Under the pieces are notes generated by a model. That model was not told the origin of the DNA, searched no databases, and was given only the letters and a program-made list of their open reading frames with translations. The translations under genes and the position numbers were made by a program. From Cyanobacteria bacterium TGS_CYA1 (lineage in GTDB: Bacteria; Cyanobacteriota; Vampirovibrionia; Obscuribacterales; Obscuribacteraceae): DNA of 64,000 bases. The DNA lies in NCBI GenBank assembly GCA_026129135.1, contig JAHCIQ010000005.1:124001-188000 (forward strand), read 5' to 3'. Positions 42,265-51,285 of this stretch are shown in pieces. The stretch's first letter is position 1; the number at the start of each line of letters is the position of its first letter.

Positions 42265-42804
42265 CTACGGAATAAAGGGCTGGTACTCTTTGAAGACGTA
42301 TTCAATGCCGTTTTCGACCATAATCTCAGAAGTCGATTTAAGCGAGAACATTTCCTTGTACTCAGGAAAAAAAGTATCGCAATCGAAATGACTTCTGACT
42401 TGTGTGAGATAAAGTGTTCCCATTTTTTCGTGAATAAGTGCCTGATTATAAATTTCTGCTCCACCAATGACAAAAACCTGATCTATTGGTCCATCATTCA
42501 TTTTTTCAAGAGCATCATCGAGCGAACCGAATACGAAAACGCCTTGAGGTACAGGTCCATCCAGAGCCGCTTTGCGAGTAAGCACAATATTATAGCGACC
42601 TGGTAGAGGTCTGTGATTGTCTGGAATCGATTCCCAGGTTTTTCGTCCCATAATGCAAGCGTTGTACAGATTTGGATCGCTTGTTTTAGTTGTGAGCTCT
42701 TTGAAGTGTTTCAAATCACCTGGAATTCTCCAGGGCAATGAATTATTTTTTCCGATACCACGGTTGAGGTCACATGCAACAACCATTGAAAAACGCTCAC
42801 GCAT
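42265..42804 (-). CDS. folA: Dihydrofolate reductase
   Basis: Reduces dihydrofolate to tetrahydrofolate with NADPH (cytoplasm), 179 residues. It has FSMVVACDLNRGIGKNNSLPW, DLKHFKELT, IMGRKTWESIP, LPGRYNIVLTR and VFVIGGAEIYNQAL, all family motifs. It lies 15 bp after thyA; the two enzymes form the dTMP cycle, so co-expression is expected. Confidence 0.96.
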   Translation of the reverse strand: MRERFSMVVACDLNRGIGKNNSLPWRIPGDLKHFKELTTKTSDPNLYNACIMGRKTWESIPDNHRPLPGRYNIVLTRKAALDGPVPQGVFVFGSLDDALEKMNDGPIDQVFVIGGAEIYNQALIHEKMGTLYLTQVRSHFDCDTFFPEYKEMFSLKSTSEIMVENGIEYVFKEYQPFIP

Positions 42805-42819
42805 GAATATTTGCTCTGA

Positions 42820-43638
42820 CTAGACTGAGACTGGAAATTTGATGAAACCCTGATGGACATAATCGTGCAATTGAAAATCTTCAAACTGCAAATCGAAAAT
42901 TGGTTTCTTTGCAATCGTAACGGTAGGTAATTGACCTGGCGAGCGTGTCAGTTGTTTTTTGACACCTTCGAGATGATCCAGATAAATATGAGCATCACCT
43001 ATGGTGTGAATAAAAAATCCGGGCTTCAAATCACATTCTTGTGCCACCATCATAAGCAAAAGAGCATAGCTTGCTATGTTGAAAGGCACTCCCAGAGCCA
43101 TATCTGCCGAGCGTTGATAAAGCTGCAAATCGAGTCTGCGCTGAGACTCGTTAACATAAAACTGAAATAGCAAATGACAGGGAGGAAGCGCCATTTTTTT
43201 CAAATCAGCCACGTTCCAGGCAGACACAATCAATCTGCGCGAGTGGGGCTCTGTTTTTATCAGATGAATGAGTTGCTTGATCTGATCGATATGATGTTCT
43301 TCAAACACACCGTTCTCGTCTTGCTCGTAAGAATTCCATTTGCGCCATTGATAACCATAGACAGGACCTAGATCTCCATTTTCATCCGCCCACGCATTCC
43401 ATATGGGAGTGTATTGCTTGAGATCTTCGTTGATATTGGTAGAACCTTTCAAAAACCAGAGCAGTTCGCGCAATACTCCATCGAACAAAACCTTTTTGGT
43501 GGTTAAAAGTGGAAACCCCTTTGCAAGATTGTATCTGGCCTGCAAACCGAAAACACCTATTGTTCCAGTGCCTGTGCGGTCTTTGCGCTCTTCGCCGTGC
43601 TCCAATATATACGTGAGCAGATCCAGGTACTCTTTCAT
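42820..43638 (-). CDS. thyA: Thymidylate synthase
   Basis: Makes dTMP from dUMP with methylene-tetrahydrofolate (cytoplasm), 272 residues. Motifs: [38 protein letters not shown] and the active-site Cys in [12 protein letters not shown], then [25 protein letters not shown]. It is the first gene of the thyA-folA-cytochrome-aat run, and the 5' side is a 192-bp divergent spacer to the P5C dehydrogenase gene. Classical ThyA makes ThyX unnecessary. Confidence 0.97.
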   Translation of the reverse strand: MKEYLDLLTYILEHGEERKDRTGTGTIGVFGLQARYNLAKGFPLLTTKKVLFDGVLRELLWFLKGSTNINEDLKQYTPIWNAWADENGDLGPVYGYQWRKWNSYEQDENGVFEEHHIDQIKQLIHLIKTEPHSRRLIVSAWNVADLKKMALPPCHLLFQFYVNESQRRLDLQLYQRSADMALGVPFNIASYALLLMMVAQECDLKPGFFIHTIGDAHIYLDHLEGVKKQLTRSPGQLPTVTIAKKPIFDLQFEDFQLHDYVHQGFIKFPVSV

Positions 43639-43830
43639 CCGGACGCGTCCTCCTATTCCTTATTTAAAGATATGGCAAATAGGACAAAGAGAAAAGAGAA
43701 AAAAAGCAAAGAATCAAAAAGCGAATCGCGCATGTCAAGCGAAGAGAACTAATTCTACCTAAATATCTGAGCAAATTCCGAAAGCTCGTTCTATAAAAGA
43801 AGCTCGGGTAATTCGCCAAGGAGTACTTAA

Positions 43831-45393
43831 ATGATCACCGAATTTCGAAATGAGCCATTCACAGACTTTTCAGTGAAAGCAAACGAAGATGCCATGAACG
43901 CGGCATTGAAATTAGTGCGATCTAAACTTGGTCAAAATTATCCACTGCACATAAATGGAAAAGCAGTAGAGACAGAAAAAAAATTGTCTTCTACAAATCC
44001 ATCCAATCCATCCGAAATTGTTGGCACTTTTTCGCAAGCTTCGCTCAAAGAAGCAGACGAAGCAATGGACGCTGCTACAAAAGCGTTCGAATCGTGGAAA
44101 ACAGTATGTCCACAAAAACGTGCCCGTCACTTATTTAAAGCGGCAGCTATACTGCGCGCGCGCAAATTCGAATTTTCTGCCTGGCTTGTAGTAGAGATTG
44201 GCAAGAATTGGGCTGAAGCAGATGGCGATGTTGCTGAAGCAATCGATTTTTGCGAATTTTATGGTCGTGAAATGATCCGCTTGAGCGGACCACAACCAAT
44301 CACTCCCTATCAGGGCGAAGAAAACGAATTGCAATATATTCCCCTTGGTGTAGGTCTTGTTGTTCCACCTTGGAATTTCCCGCTTGCTATTCTGGTTGGC
44401 ATGACTACCGCTGCAATTGTGGCCGGCAACACTGTCATTTTGAAACCATCGAGTGAAACTCCAGCAATTGCTTATCAGTTTTACAAAGTGATGGAAGAAA
44501 CTGGACTACCGCCTGGTGTTTTGAATTTCTTGCCAGGTCCAGGATCTAGTGTTGGGGATCATTTAGTCACTAATGCTAAAACCAGATTTATCGCTTTCAC
44601 TGGATCGAAAGAAGTCGGTCTGCGCATCAACGAACTTGCAGCCAAACCCCAAAAAGGTCAGTTGTGGATCAAGCGCGTTATTGCCGAAATGGGTGGAAAA
44701 GACTCAATCGTCGTCGACGATTCAGCTAATATCGACAGTGCCGTCGATGGTATCGTCGCCAGTGCTTTTGGATTTCAAGGACAGAAGTGCAGCGCCTGTT
44801 CCAGAGCCATTATTCACGCAAAAGTATATGACGAAGTTTTGAAAAAGGTGGTTGAAAAAACCAAAAAACTTCAAATCGGATCACCAGAGAAGAAAGAAAC
44901 CAATATGGGACCGGTTGCATCGAAATCACAATATGCAAGCGTCAAAGAATATATCGAAATCGGCTCGAAAGAAGGAAAACTTGAAACCGGCGGTGGTGTC
45001 AACAACACGAGCGCTGATGGCAAAGATGGATTTTATATCGAGCCTACCATTATTTCTGGAATCGATCCGATGGCTCGCATTTCCCAAGAAGAAATTTTCG
45101 GACCAGTACTTGCATTTATAAAAGCAAAAGATTTTTCTGATGCAATCGCCATTGCCAACAATACAGAATTCGGTTTGACCGGTGCAGTTTATTCTGGCAA
45201 TCGCGAACATCTCGAGCAAGCCAGACGCGATTTCCACGTAGGCAACCTGTATATCAATCGCAAATGCACGGGGGCCCTTGTGGGAGTTCATCCTTTTGGC
45301 GGATTCAATATGTCTGGAACTGACTCGAAAGCAGGCGGCAGGGACTATTTGCTCCTATTTACTCAAGCAAAATCGATTTCTGAAAAGTACTGA
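43831..45393 (+). CDS. pruA: 1-pyrroline-5-carboxylate dehydrogenase (L-glutamate gamma-semialdehyde dehydrogenase)
   Basis: NAD-dependent aldehyde dehydrogenase that converts glutamate semialdehyde to glutamate at the end of proline or arginine catabolism (cytoplasm). The 520-residue protein is RocA/PruA-type: VPPWNFPLAIL, NTVILKPSSETP, FTGSKEVGLRI, AEMGGKDSIVVDD, GFQGQKCSACSRAI (catalytic Cys), FGPVLAFIKA and FGGFNMSGTDSKAGG. No proline dehydrogenase domain is fused. AGGAG lies eight bases before the ATG, a strong site for this region. Confidence 0.93.
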   Translation: MITEFRNEPFTDFSVKANEDAMNAALKLVRSKLGQNYPLHINGKAVETEKKLSSTNPSNPSEIVGTFSQASLKEADEAMDAATKAFESWKTVCPQKRARHLFKAAAILRARKFEFSAWLVVEIGKNWAEADGDVAEAIDFCEFYGREMIRLSGPQPITPYQGEENELQYIPLGVGLVVPPWNFPLAILVGMTTAAIVAGNTVILKPSSETPAIAYQFYKVMEETGLPPGVLNFLPGPGSSVGDHLVTNAKTRFIAFTGSKEVGLRINELAAKPQKGQLWIKRVIAEMGGKDSIVVDDSANIDSAVDGIVASAFGFQGQKCSACSRAIIHAKVYDEVLKKVVEKTKKLQIGSPEKKETNMGPVASKSQYASVKEYIEIGSKEGKLETGGGVNNTSADGKDGFYIEPTIISGIDPMARISQEEIFGPVLAFIKAKDFSDAIAIANNTEFGLTGAVYSGNREHLEQARRDFHVGNLYINRKCTGALVGVHPFGGFNMSGTDSKAGGRDYLLLFTQAKSISEKY

Positions 45394-45456
45394 GACCTTT
45401 CTCCATCTATTTGCTTCTGTTAAACTTTGACCTGGCAGAAAAAACGGATTTCAAGC

Positions 45457-45900
45457 ATGGCGAACCCCAACTCGATTAGGCTCATCCGGATGATTCCGGT
45501 CCGAGCCATAGTGACCGAAAACTTCAAAAATCAAGTAGGTGGAGAAATCCAACGTAACTTGCTGCAGATTGAAGCCGAAATCCAGCAGCTCGATTTCAAA
45601 GGCAAACGTGCCATCGCGGATCTGGAGCGCCAAACTATGGGTGCACTGTCTACCGATGCTCGTATCCAAATTGAATCGATTCGTCAGCAAGTGGACATGG
45701 AAAAATTGCGCTTATTGCAAATGCAAGAAGAAATGCTCGCTCAAAATCAAGCATTGTCCGAGCTGCCACTGGGAAGCGTGGTCACCCAATTTACAGTAGA
45801 AAATCCTGTAGAGGTGCGCCTTGGAGAAAACATCTTCCAGCGACTCGAGGGTGGAGAAATATTAGTAAAAGACGGTATCATCCAGGAAATCCGGGACTGA
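45457..45900 (+). CDS. YlqD-like protein
   Basis: 147 residues; resembles the YlqD family of Firmicutes and cyanobacteria, of unknown function. It starts with a short strand region (IRLIRMIPVRAIVTENFKNQ), continues with a long coiled coil at about 35-105 (GGEIQRNLLQIEAEIQQLDF onward) and ends with a small beta domain (LGSVVTQFTVENPVEVRLG, ILVKDGIIQEIRD). The ATG at 45457 is preferred to a TTG ten codons upstream. A hairpin/T-run overlaps its stop codon, so it is probably the end of its transcript. Confidence 0.75.
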   Translation: MANPNSIRLIRMIPVRAIVTENFKNQVGGEIQRNLLQIEAEIQQLDFKGKRAIADLERQTMGALSTDARIQIESIRQQVDMEKLRLLQMQEEMLAQNQALSELPLGSVVTQFTVENPVEVRLGENIFQRLEGGEILVKDGIIQEIRD

Positions 45901-45912
45901 TACCGCCATTTT
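45873..45912 (+). terminator. Rho-independent terminator overlapping the ylqD-like stop
   Basis: CGGTATCA (45873-45880) pairs with TGATACCG (45898-45905), 17-nt loop, then CCATTTTTT. The TGA stop codon (45898-45900) lies in the second arm. Confidence 0.65.
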
Positions 45913-45933
45913 TTATCTAAGCAATCTAAGAGA

Positions 45934-46944
45934 TTAAGTTGAAAGATAATCTTTCAATTCTTCGCCTTCTTTTGATTGTTTGAGAAAACGCAGAGCTTTA
46001 ATTTCGATTTGTCTGGTCCGCTCACGAGTGATGCCGACCAGAGCTCCGACTTGCTCAAGCGTTCTTGGCTTGCCGTCGTTGAGACCAAAGCGCAATACAA
46101 GCACTTCGCGCTCACGTGGAGTCAAAACTGCAAGCACCTTACGAACATCTTCTGCCAGCAATTTTGTGGCGGTCGATATCTCGGGTGTGCGAGATTTTTC
46201 GTCCTCGACAAGCTCAGCCAGGGTGTTGTCCTCATCTTCGCCGTATTGTGTATCGAGGGACAACAATGAACGGTTAGCTTGAAGAATCATCCTGATCTTT
46301 TTCAGCGACAGACCAACTTCGCGCGCCAGTTCTTCCAAACTGGGCTTACGGTCAAGCTTCAAAGAAAGCTTGGAAGTTGCTCTGCGCAAATTGTTGATGT
46401 TTTCCACCATGTGCACGGGCACACGAATAGTGCGCGATTTATCAGCGAGAGCACGGGTAATGCCCTGGCGAATCCACCATGTAGCATAAGTCGAAAATTT
46501 GTAACCGCGCTCTGGATCGAACTTTTCGACCGCTTTAATCAACCCTACATTGCCTTCTTGAATCAAATCGAGTAAAGGCATGCCTTTGTTCTGGTATCGT
46601 TTAGCGACACTCACCACAAGGCGCAAATTGGCTTGAATTATGCGTTTGCGAGCAAGGTCGTCGCCCTTGAGCGCGCGTCTGGCAAGCTCGATTTCTTCTG
46701 CTGCACCAAGCAATTTGACCCGACCGATAGAACGCAAATAGAGCTGGATTGGGTCTTCTTTGGGCGCACTGGGACGTCCAACCGAACGTGCTTCGTCGGC
46801 AATATCAGCTGCAAATTCGGCATCAGATGGGCTGAAATTGAATTCGCCGCCAGACTCGCTTCCATAGCTGGATTGACCTGTGAAAGGACCAGTGTAGGAT
46901 TCTTCCACGTCGGAATAAGCAAAATTAGTGTTCACTTTTCTCAT
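45934..46944 (-). CDS. rpoD: Sigma-70 family RNA polymerase sigma factor (primary type)
   Basis: Promoter-recognition factor of RNA polymerase, 336 residues. Region 1.2 begins [11 protein letters not shown]; region 2 has [41 protein letters not shown] and [14 protein letters not shown]; region 3 follows; region 4 ends [20 protein letters not shown] with [15 protein letters not shown]. There is a short non-conserved N-terminus of about 60 residues and no long region 1.1, so it is SigA/RpoD-like or a group 2 relative; other sigma genes in the genome would be needed to decide. A hairpin followed by a T-run lies about 25 bp before the ATG. Confidence 0.92.
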   Translation of the reverse strand: MRKVNTNFAYSDVEESYTGPFTGQSSYGSESGGEFNFSPSDAEFAADIADEARSVGRPSAPKEDPIQLYLRSIGRVKLLGAAEEIELARRALKGDDLARKRIIQANLRLVVSVAKRYQNKGMPLLDLIQEGNVGLIKAVEKFDPERGYKFSTYATWWIRQGITRALADKSRTIRVPVHMVENINNLRRATSKLSLKLDRKPSLEELAREVGLSLKKIRMILQANRSLLSLDTQYGEDEDNTLAELVEDEKSRTPEISTATKLLAEDVRKVLAVLTPREREVLVLRFGLNDGKPRTLEQVGALVGITRERTRQIEIKALRFLKQSKEGEELKDYLST

Positions 46945-46970
46945 AGTTTTTTGTTGCCTTGCGAAGTAAA

Positions 46971-46990
46971 AACGCCGCCTTGTGGGCGTT
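46971..46990 (-). promoter_or_regulatory. rpoD: Hairpin plus T-run in the sigma factor 5' region
   Basis: On the minus strand AACGCC and GGCGTT form a 6-bp stem with 8-nt loop, directly followed by TTT to make five Ts, ending about 26 bases before the ATG. It looks like a small attenuator or a terminator of an upstream transcript. Confidence 0.35.
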
Positions 46991-47140
46991 CGATTTGTTA
47001 TGTGTTGGATGTTTCGTCTTATCTGGAAATTGAGACGACTCTCACTATTAAAAGTTCCAAAGGTAATGTTAATAACGGGATTTACCCTAGTCTTTAGACC
47101 CGCTTATACCTATATATGACTGGCTTGGTGCAAAAAACGG

Positions 47141-48142
47141 CTATTTGAGCTGCCCGTAACTATGCAGACCACCAAAACCAAGTGTGTTGAAACCAAGATA
47201 GGTCAGTAACGTAAGTAATAGTCCGATACATGAAACCACAGCCAGTTTGTCGGCAGGAATTTCGCGATGAATTCTAAGGTGAATGTATGCGGCATAACTT
47301 AGCCAGGTTACAAGCGCCATCGACTCTTTAGGGTCCCACGACCAGTAACTGCCCCAGGCGTGATTCGCCCATAAACCGCCAGTAATGATGCCTATGGTCA
47401 ATAAGGGAAACCCAACCGAAATACATCTATATGAAATGTCGTCATACAATTCTTCGCGCGATGCATTTATTGCTTCAGTTTTGACCTTCTTCAAATTGAT
47501 CCAGCTGAAAATGACTCCCAGTAAGCTTCCACCGACAAATAGAGCCTGCAGATAATAAACAGCAATCTGACTAAAAGTGCCAAGCGCAATGGCAGAACAG
47601 GCAAGCAAAATAGTGAAAATAAGTCCAAACACGGTCACTCTGCGTCCGCCCCACCATAATTGGACCAATCCGCTCAGCCCTGATAGGAAAAACATTGCAT
47701 ACGACACTATCAGGGGCGGAACATGAATTTGGCGCCAATAGCTTACCAGCGCTGGAACCAGAGGTTGAATGTCGTGCTGACTTTGAGGCAACCAGCTTCC
47801 ATATAAGAAGAACGAAGCCGCAGTCAAACTGGCAAGCCAGCCTAAATGCCAGACGCCTGCATGATTCAGGGTTGCAGCCAACCACAAATACGCTCCCATG
47901 ATTGCCCAGGCGAACCAGAGCAGACTTTCATACAAATTTGAAAGTGGAAATCTTTGCGCTTCGATGCCACGCGCAACAATGGCGCAGGTTAAAGCGATGA
48001 AGCCTATGAGCAAAACCCAGAAAGCAGAACCGAGTATTTTGGGTTTCCAGTTTTTGAAAGCATTAGACGCGACGAAAATCCAGAAAGAAATGATGGACGT
48101 TACGCCCGCTGTGTTGGTGAGTACTACTTGGAGGTCTGACAT
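47141..48142 (-). CDS. ccsA: Cytochrome c maturation protein CcsA (System II)
   Basis: Integral membrane heme-handling subunit of System II cytochrome c biogenesis, 333 residues and about eight helices. The tryptophan-rich heme motif reads WANHAWGSYWSWDPKESM, followed by the conserved WLSYAAYIHLR. It forms the c-heme synthase with Ccs1, whose gene overlaps it upstream by 19 bp (48124-48142), indicating translational coupling. The c-type cytochrome at 41860 is a likely client. Confidence 0.94.
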   Translation of the reverse strand: MSDLQVVLTNTAGVTSIISFWIFVASNAFKNWKPKILGSAFWVLLIGFIALTCAIVARGIEAQRFPLSNLYESLLWFAWAIMGAYLWLAATLNHAGVWHLGWLASLTAASFFLYGSWLPQSQHDIQPLVPALVSYWRQIHVPPLIVSYAMFFLSGLSGLVQLWWGGRRVTVFGLIFTILLACSAIALGTFSQIAVYYLQALFVGGSLLGVIFSWINLKKVKTEAINASREELYDDISYRCISVGFPLLTIGIITGGLWANHAWGSYWSWDPKESMALVTWLSYAAYIHLRIHREIPADKLAVVSCIGLLLTLLTYLGFNTLGFGGLHSYGQLK

Positions 48143-49515
48143 ATTTCTTCTCTTATTTGTTCGTCAACAATTTTTTCTGTCTGATTTTTCAACTGCCATG
48201 CGATTTGCAGTTTCTCGTATGGCTCTATTATTTTTTCTATCATGCGCTCGAATGCAATTTTGGCTTTTGGTGAGCGTCCGCCAATTGCAAGTGAAATCTT
48301 GTTGTCGTTTTGCTCTTCGCATGCCCAGACATGTCTGTGCGGTATAAATGCGAGCAACACACCAATCATGATGAAACCAAAAGCGGTATAAACGACGAAT
48401 ATGCCAGGATCTCGTTTGTACTGCAAGCCTGTACGGGGAATAATACCGTCGTAGGTGAGCGTGACACCACCCAAAGTGGCTGATTGACCCGGTTTGATTT
48501 CGGTCAAAATTTTAGGGGCTTCCCAGTTGCTGCGCTTGGCGAAGATTCTCAAATCAGACTTTTGATCCAGAACCGAAAAAATCATCACCGAATCTTGATC
48601 CAGGGGCAGGAAGGCAGCAAAGCGCTTGCCCATTGGGTTTACTGGAATAGTCTGTTTTTGCCCGTTAAATTTAAGTGCAATCGAATCGATACCCCAACTC
48701 GATTGATAAATATCTACATTGTCGTAGGTAAGCGGATTGTTGACCGACAATTCGGCAGTCTTCAAAACTTTGCCGAATTTGTCTTCGATTGCAAGCGTGG
48801 TGTACCACTGTTTGGGCTCGCCGGTGGGATGGTTTTCGCGCCTGGTTTCAATTACCCGCCCTTGCCAGTTAGGCAGGCTTCCAATCCACAATTTAGAGTG
48901 CTGCGAATCTTCAAAACTCAAACACTCACCCAGTTTGACTGGCTGAAAACCATTGAATCCAGTCCATGAGGTTATGGTCACACCAACTAATAGCGAAAGC
49001 AATCCAACGTGAGTGACGCTTGGCGCCAGGCGTCCAATCAGTCCCTGCTCGCCTGTAAGCTTGTTGCCTTCGCGTATGATATTGAAACCTTTTTTCTTTA
49101 GTTTCGATTCTATTTCGTCCAGGGACTTGCCACCAGATTCGGTACCGGGCTCAGCTTCGTATTCGACACTTTTGTGAAAGGGAAGTTTTTCAATCCCCCC
49201 TTTATCGAGCAAAGGCATTTTGTTTTTCAAAGTTAAGAGTCTTGGGAAAACGCGCTCGAAACTTGCGGCGAGCATGCTCAGCGAAAGCATTGCAATCAAA
49301 AATAAAAACCAGGGTGAATGATAAGTGTCTGCAAGCCCAAGATTGATAACAATCTGCCCGTTGTCTTTGCCAAAAGCCTCAAAAACTTTTTCTCTACCGA
49401 CCTGTCCTTCTTGTGGGCACCAGGCTCCAACTAAAATTGTGGCTGCAGTCAAAGCAATCAGAATCACAGACATTTTGACCGAGGACCAGATTCCAAAAGA
49501 TAGCTTTTTCGACAT
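48124..49515 (-). CDS. ccs1: Cytochrome c biogenesis protein Ccs1/ResB
   Basis: Second subunit of System II, 463 residues. It has membrane helices at about 12-30 and 65-85, another at about 165-185 and the last at about 380-400, with a large periplasmic domain between (about 190-375, VKLGECLSFEDSQHSKLWIG, NPLTYDNVDIYQSSWGIDS). The NV.IYQSSWG phrase is diagnostic for ResB. It lies 15 bp after the polyprenyl synthase gene and overlaps ccsA. Confidence 0.93.
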   Translation of the reverse strand: MSKKLSFGIWSSVKMSVILIALTAATILVGAWCPQEGQVGREKVFEAFGKDNGQIVINLGLADTYHSPWFLFLIAMLSLSMLAASFERVFPRLLTLKNKMPLLDKGGIEKLPFHKSVEYEAEPGTESGGKSLDEIESKLKKKGFNIIREGNKLTGEQGLIGRLAPSVTHVGLLSLLVGVTITSWTGFNGFQPVKLGECLSFEDSQHSKLWIGSLPNWQGRVIETRRENHPTGEPKQWYTTLAIEDKFGKVLKTAELSVNNPLTYDNVDIYQSSWGIDSIALKFNGQKQTIPVNPMGKRFAAFLPLDQDSVMIFSVLDQKSDLRIFAKRSNWEAPKILTEIKPGQSATLGGVTLTYDGIIPRTGLQYKRDPGIFVVYTAFGFIMIGVLLAFIPHRHVWACEEQNDNKISLAIGGRSPKAKIAFERMIEKIIEPYEKLQIAWQLKNQTEKIVDEQIREEICQTSK

Positions 49516-49530
49516 GCTTATTCGCTCAGT

Positions 49531-50568
49531 TCAATTGGGTTTGGCTCTGGACATGATGAATTCGGTAAGCGAACAAAGCCCTTCTTTGTAAGGCGAATCG
49601 GGCAAAACCGAAATATCGCGACAGGCGTCGTCGGCGTATTTTTGTGCAAGTTCGGCGGTTTTCTCAATGGCGCCAGAGCGCGAGATAATAGAAAGACCTT
49701 CTTGATTCCCCGCGTCTTCTACCACTGTTCGATCTTCAATTAGTTTGCGCAGACGTTGTGAGTCTTTACCACCTTCGCCAAGCGCATACAAAACAGGCGC
49801 AGTTAAGACACCGTTGCGCAAATCGCCTCCAACAGGCTTCAACACACCACCGGCTTTGTTCTTCTGATCAAAATCGCCTGTGATATCGAGCATATCGTCG
49901 ACTATCTGAAAACAAATTCCAAGATTGAGTCCGTAACTTTTGAGGGCGAGTACAGTGTCATTGTCTTTGCCGTTCAAAATAGCTGCACTGTGACTGGCAG
50001 CCGAGAAAAGAGATGCTGTTTTGCCGATTGATTTTTGAATATAAGTATCCCAATCGGCTTCAATGTTGAACTGGTGACGCATTTGCTTGATTTCACCAGC
50101 ACAGAGATCGCCCAGAACCTGACCGTAAATGCCAACAATTGGCGGATTCATCAGTCGCGCCAGACAAATAGACGCTTGAGCGAAGAGCAAATCGCCCATC
50201 AGCACCGCCACGCGCTCATTCCACTTTTTATTGATTGTTTCTTTGCCGCGACGCAAATCAGAGCTGTCGATAACGTCGTCGTGCACCAGGCTTGCGGTAT
50301 GAATCAGTTCGGTCAATACGGCAAGAATGATGTGCAGCCGACCTATCTCGTTATTTTTACTGGTCGCCTTACCAGACAGAAGGCAGATAAGCGGTCTCAG
50401 TCTCTTTCCACCTGCCTGAAAAATCTGTTTGAGCAATTCGCCCACGAATGGATTGTCGTCGATGAGATTGGTTGCAAGCCAGTCTTCGACCATCTGCATT
50501 TCATCATGCACAAGCTCTATCAATGGCGTCAGGTCTTGCGACTTGCTCTTAGTTCCGGGACTTATCAC
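49531..50568 (-). CDS. Polyprenyl diphosphate synthase (trans, long chain)
   Basis: Condenses isopentenyl units to the prenyl side chain of a quinone, 345 residues. Two aspartate-rich motifs are present: LVHDDVIDSSDLRRG (first, DDxxD) and FQIVDDMLDITGD (second). GGKRLRPLICLLSG and the KTASLF region complete the family. The product length (C40-C50) cannot be read with confidence. GTG start. Being first in the run with ccs1-ccsA, it fits respiratory-chain assembly (menaquinone or ubiquinone side chain). Confidence 0.92.
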   Translation of the reverse strand: MISPGTKSKSQDLTPLIELVHDEMQMVEDWLATNLIDDNPFVGELLKQIFQAGGKRLRPLICLLSGKATSKNNEIGRLHIILAVLTELIHTASLVHDDVIDSSDLRRGKETINKKWNERVAVLMGDLLFAQASICLARLMNPPIVGIYGQVLGDLCAGEIKQMRHQFNIEADWDTYIQKSIGKTASLFSAASHSAAILNGKDNDTVLALKSYGLNLGICFQIVDDMLDITGDFDQKNKAGGVLKPVGGDLRNGVLTAPVLYALGEGGKDSQRLRKLIEDRTVVEDAGNQEGLSIISRSGAIEKTAELAQKYADDACRDISVLPDSPYKEGLCSLTEFIMSRAKPN

Positions 50569-50756
50569 GCAAATATCCGAGTCGGGTCGAAAAGGTTGTC
50601 AACTAATTCCGATAAGCTTTTCACATAGCCATTTTGCAGTCAATCGATCTTTGGTGAATGTGACTATCTACGGTATTTTTTCTCACTAATATTATTTGTA
50701 TTAAAGGGTGGTATATAGACTTAAATCAGAATCTACCAGGACCGCCCGGAGGCGTC

Positions 50757-51284
50757 GTGTTTCAAAAGCTCAAGCAAGATTTATTGTCTGGCAGCACTAC
50801 TTTCAGCAAAGCACTGCCTGAAGCCCTGCCGCTTTTACGTGGCAAGGCGCCTGATGAAGCCTTAATCTGGCTGTCTAACGAGCTTCAGGGTTATCAAAAC
50901 GCTCTTGATTTTTATCGCAATCAAAAGCACGACCTGCCTGCTTATAGAGTAGTGCGCGGAGCAATCTATTTGATGATGCCCGACGGCTCTTTGCAAACTC
51001 TCAATCACCCCTACGCCCAACGCCCCGACTTCTTTTTGAGCGCGCCAATAAATTGGATAGAAGATTTTTCTAAGTTTGACGATAATGAATCAATCGTCGA
51101 AATGGCTGAGTTCGCTTCATTTTTCGGTGGACTTGGTGGTGCAGGCGTTGTTTGTGTTTGCAACAGAACTGAGCTGGTTCGAGTTATAGCCACGTTCCGC
51201 AATGAGTTTATTCGTTTGCTCGATTATGTAATGGCGCAGCAAGCGCAAAAAGAGCAAGGTGCTCCAGCCGCTCCCCAGGGTTAG
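50757..51284 (+). CDS. AbiTii-like domain protein (hypothetical)
   Basis: 175 residues. The N-terminal half resembles the AbiTii domain: LLSGSTTFSKALPEALPLLR, ALIWLSNELQGYQNAL and LPAYRVVRG match the pattern of L..L..AL, W...EL.GY and PxYR in that family. The rest (PINWIEDFSKFDD, EMAEFASFFGGLGGAGVVCV, a C-terminal helix ending in QAQKEQ) is not recognised. GTG start with GGAGG five bases upstream (50748-50752). The downstream gene is a cobalamin-binding protein, not a defence gene, so an anti-phage function is unproven. Confidence 0.6.
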   Translation: MFQKLKQDLLSGSTTFSKALPEALPLLRGKAPDEALIWLSNELQGYQNALDFYRNQKHDLPAYRVVRGAIYLMMPDGSLQTLNHPYAQRPDFFLSAPINWIEDFSKFDDNESIVEMAEFASFFGGLGGAGVVCVCNRTELVRVIATFRNEFIRLLDYVMAQQAQKEQGAPAAPQG

Positions 51285-51285
51285 A

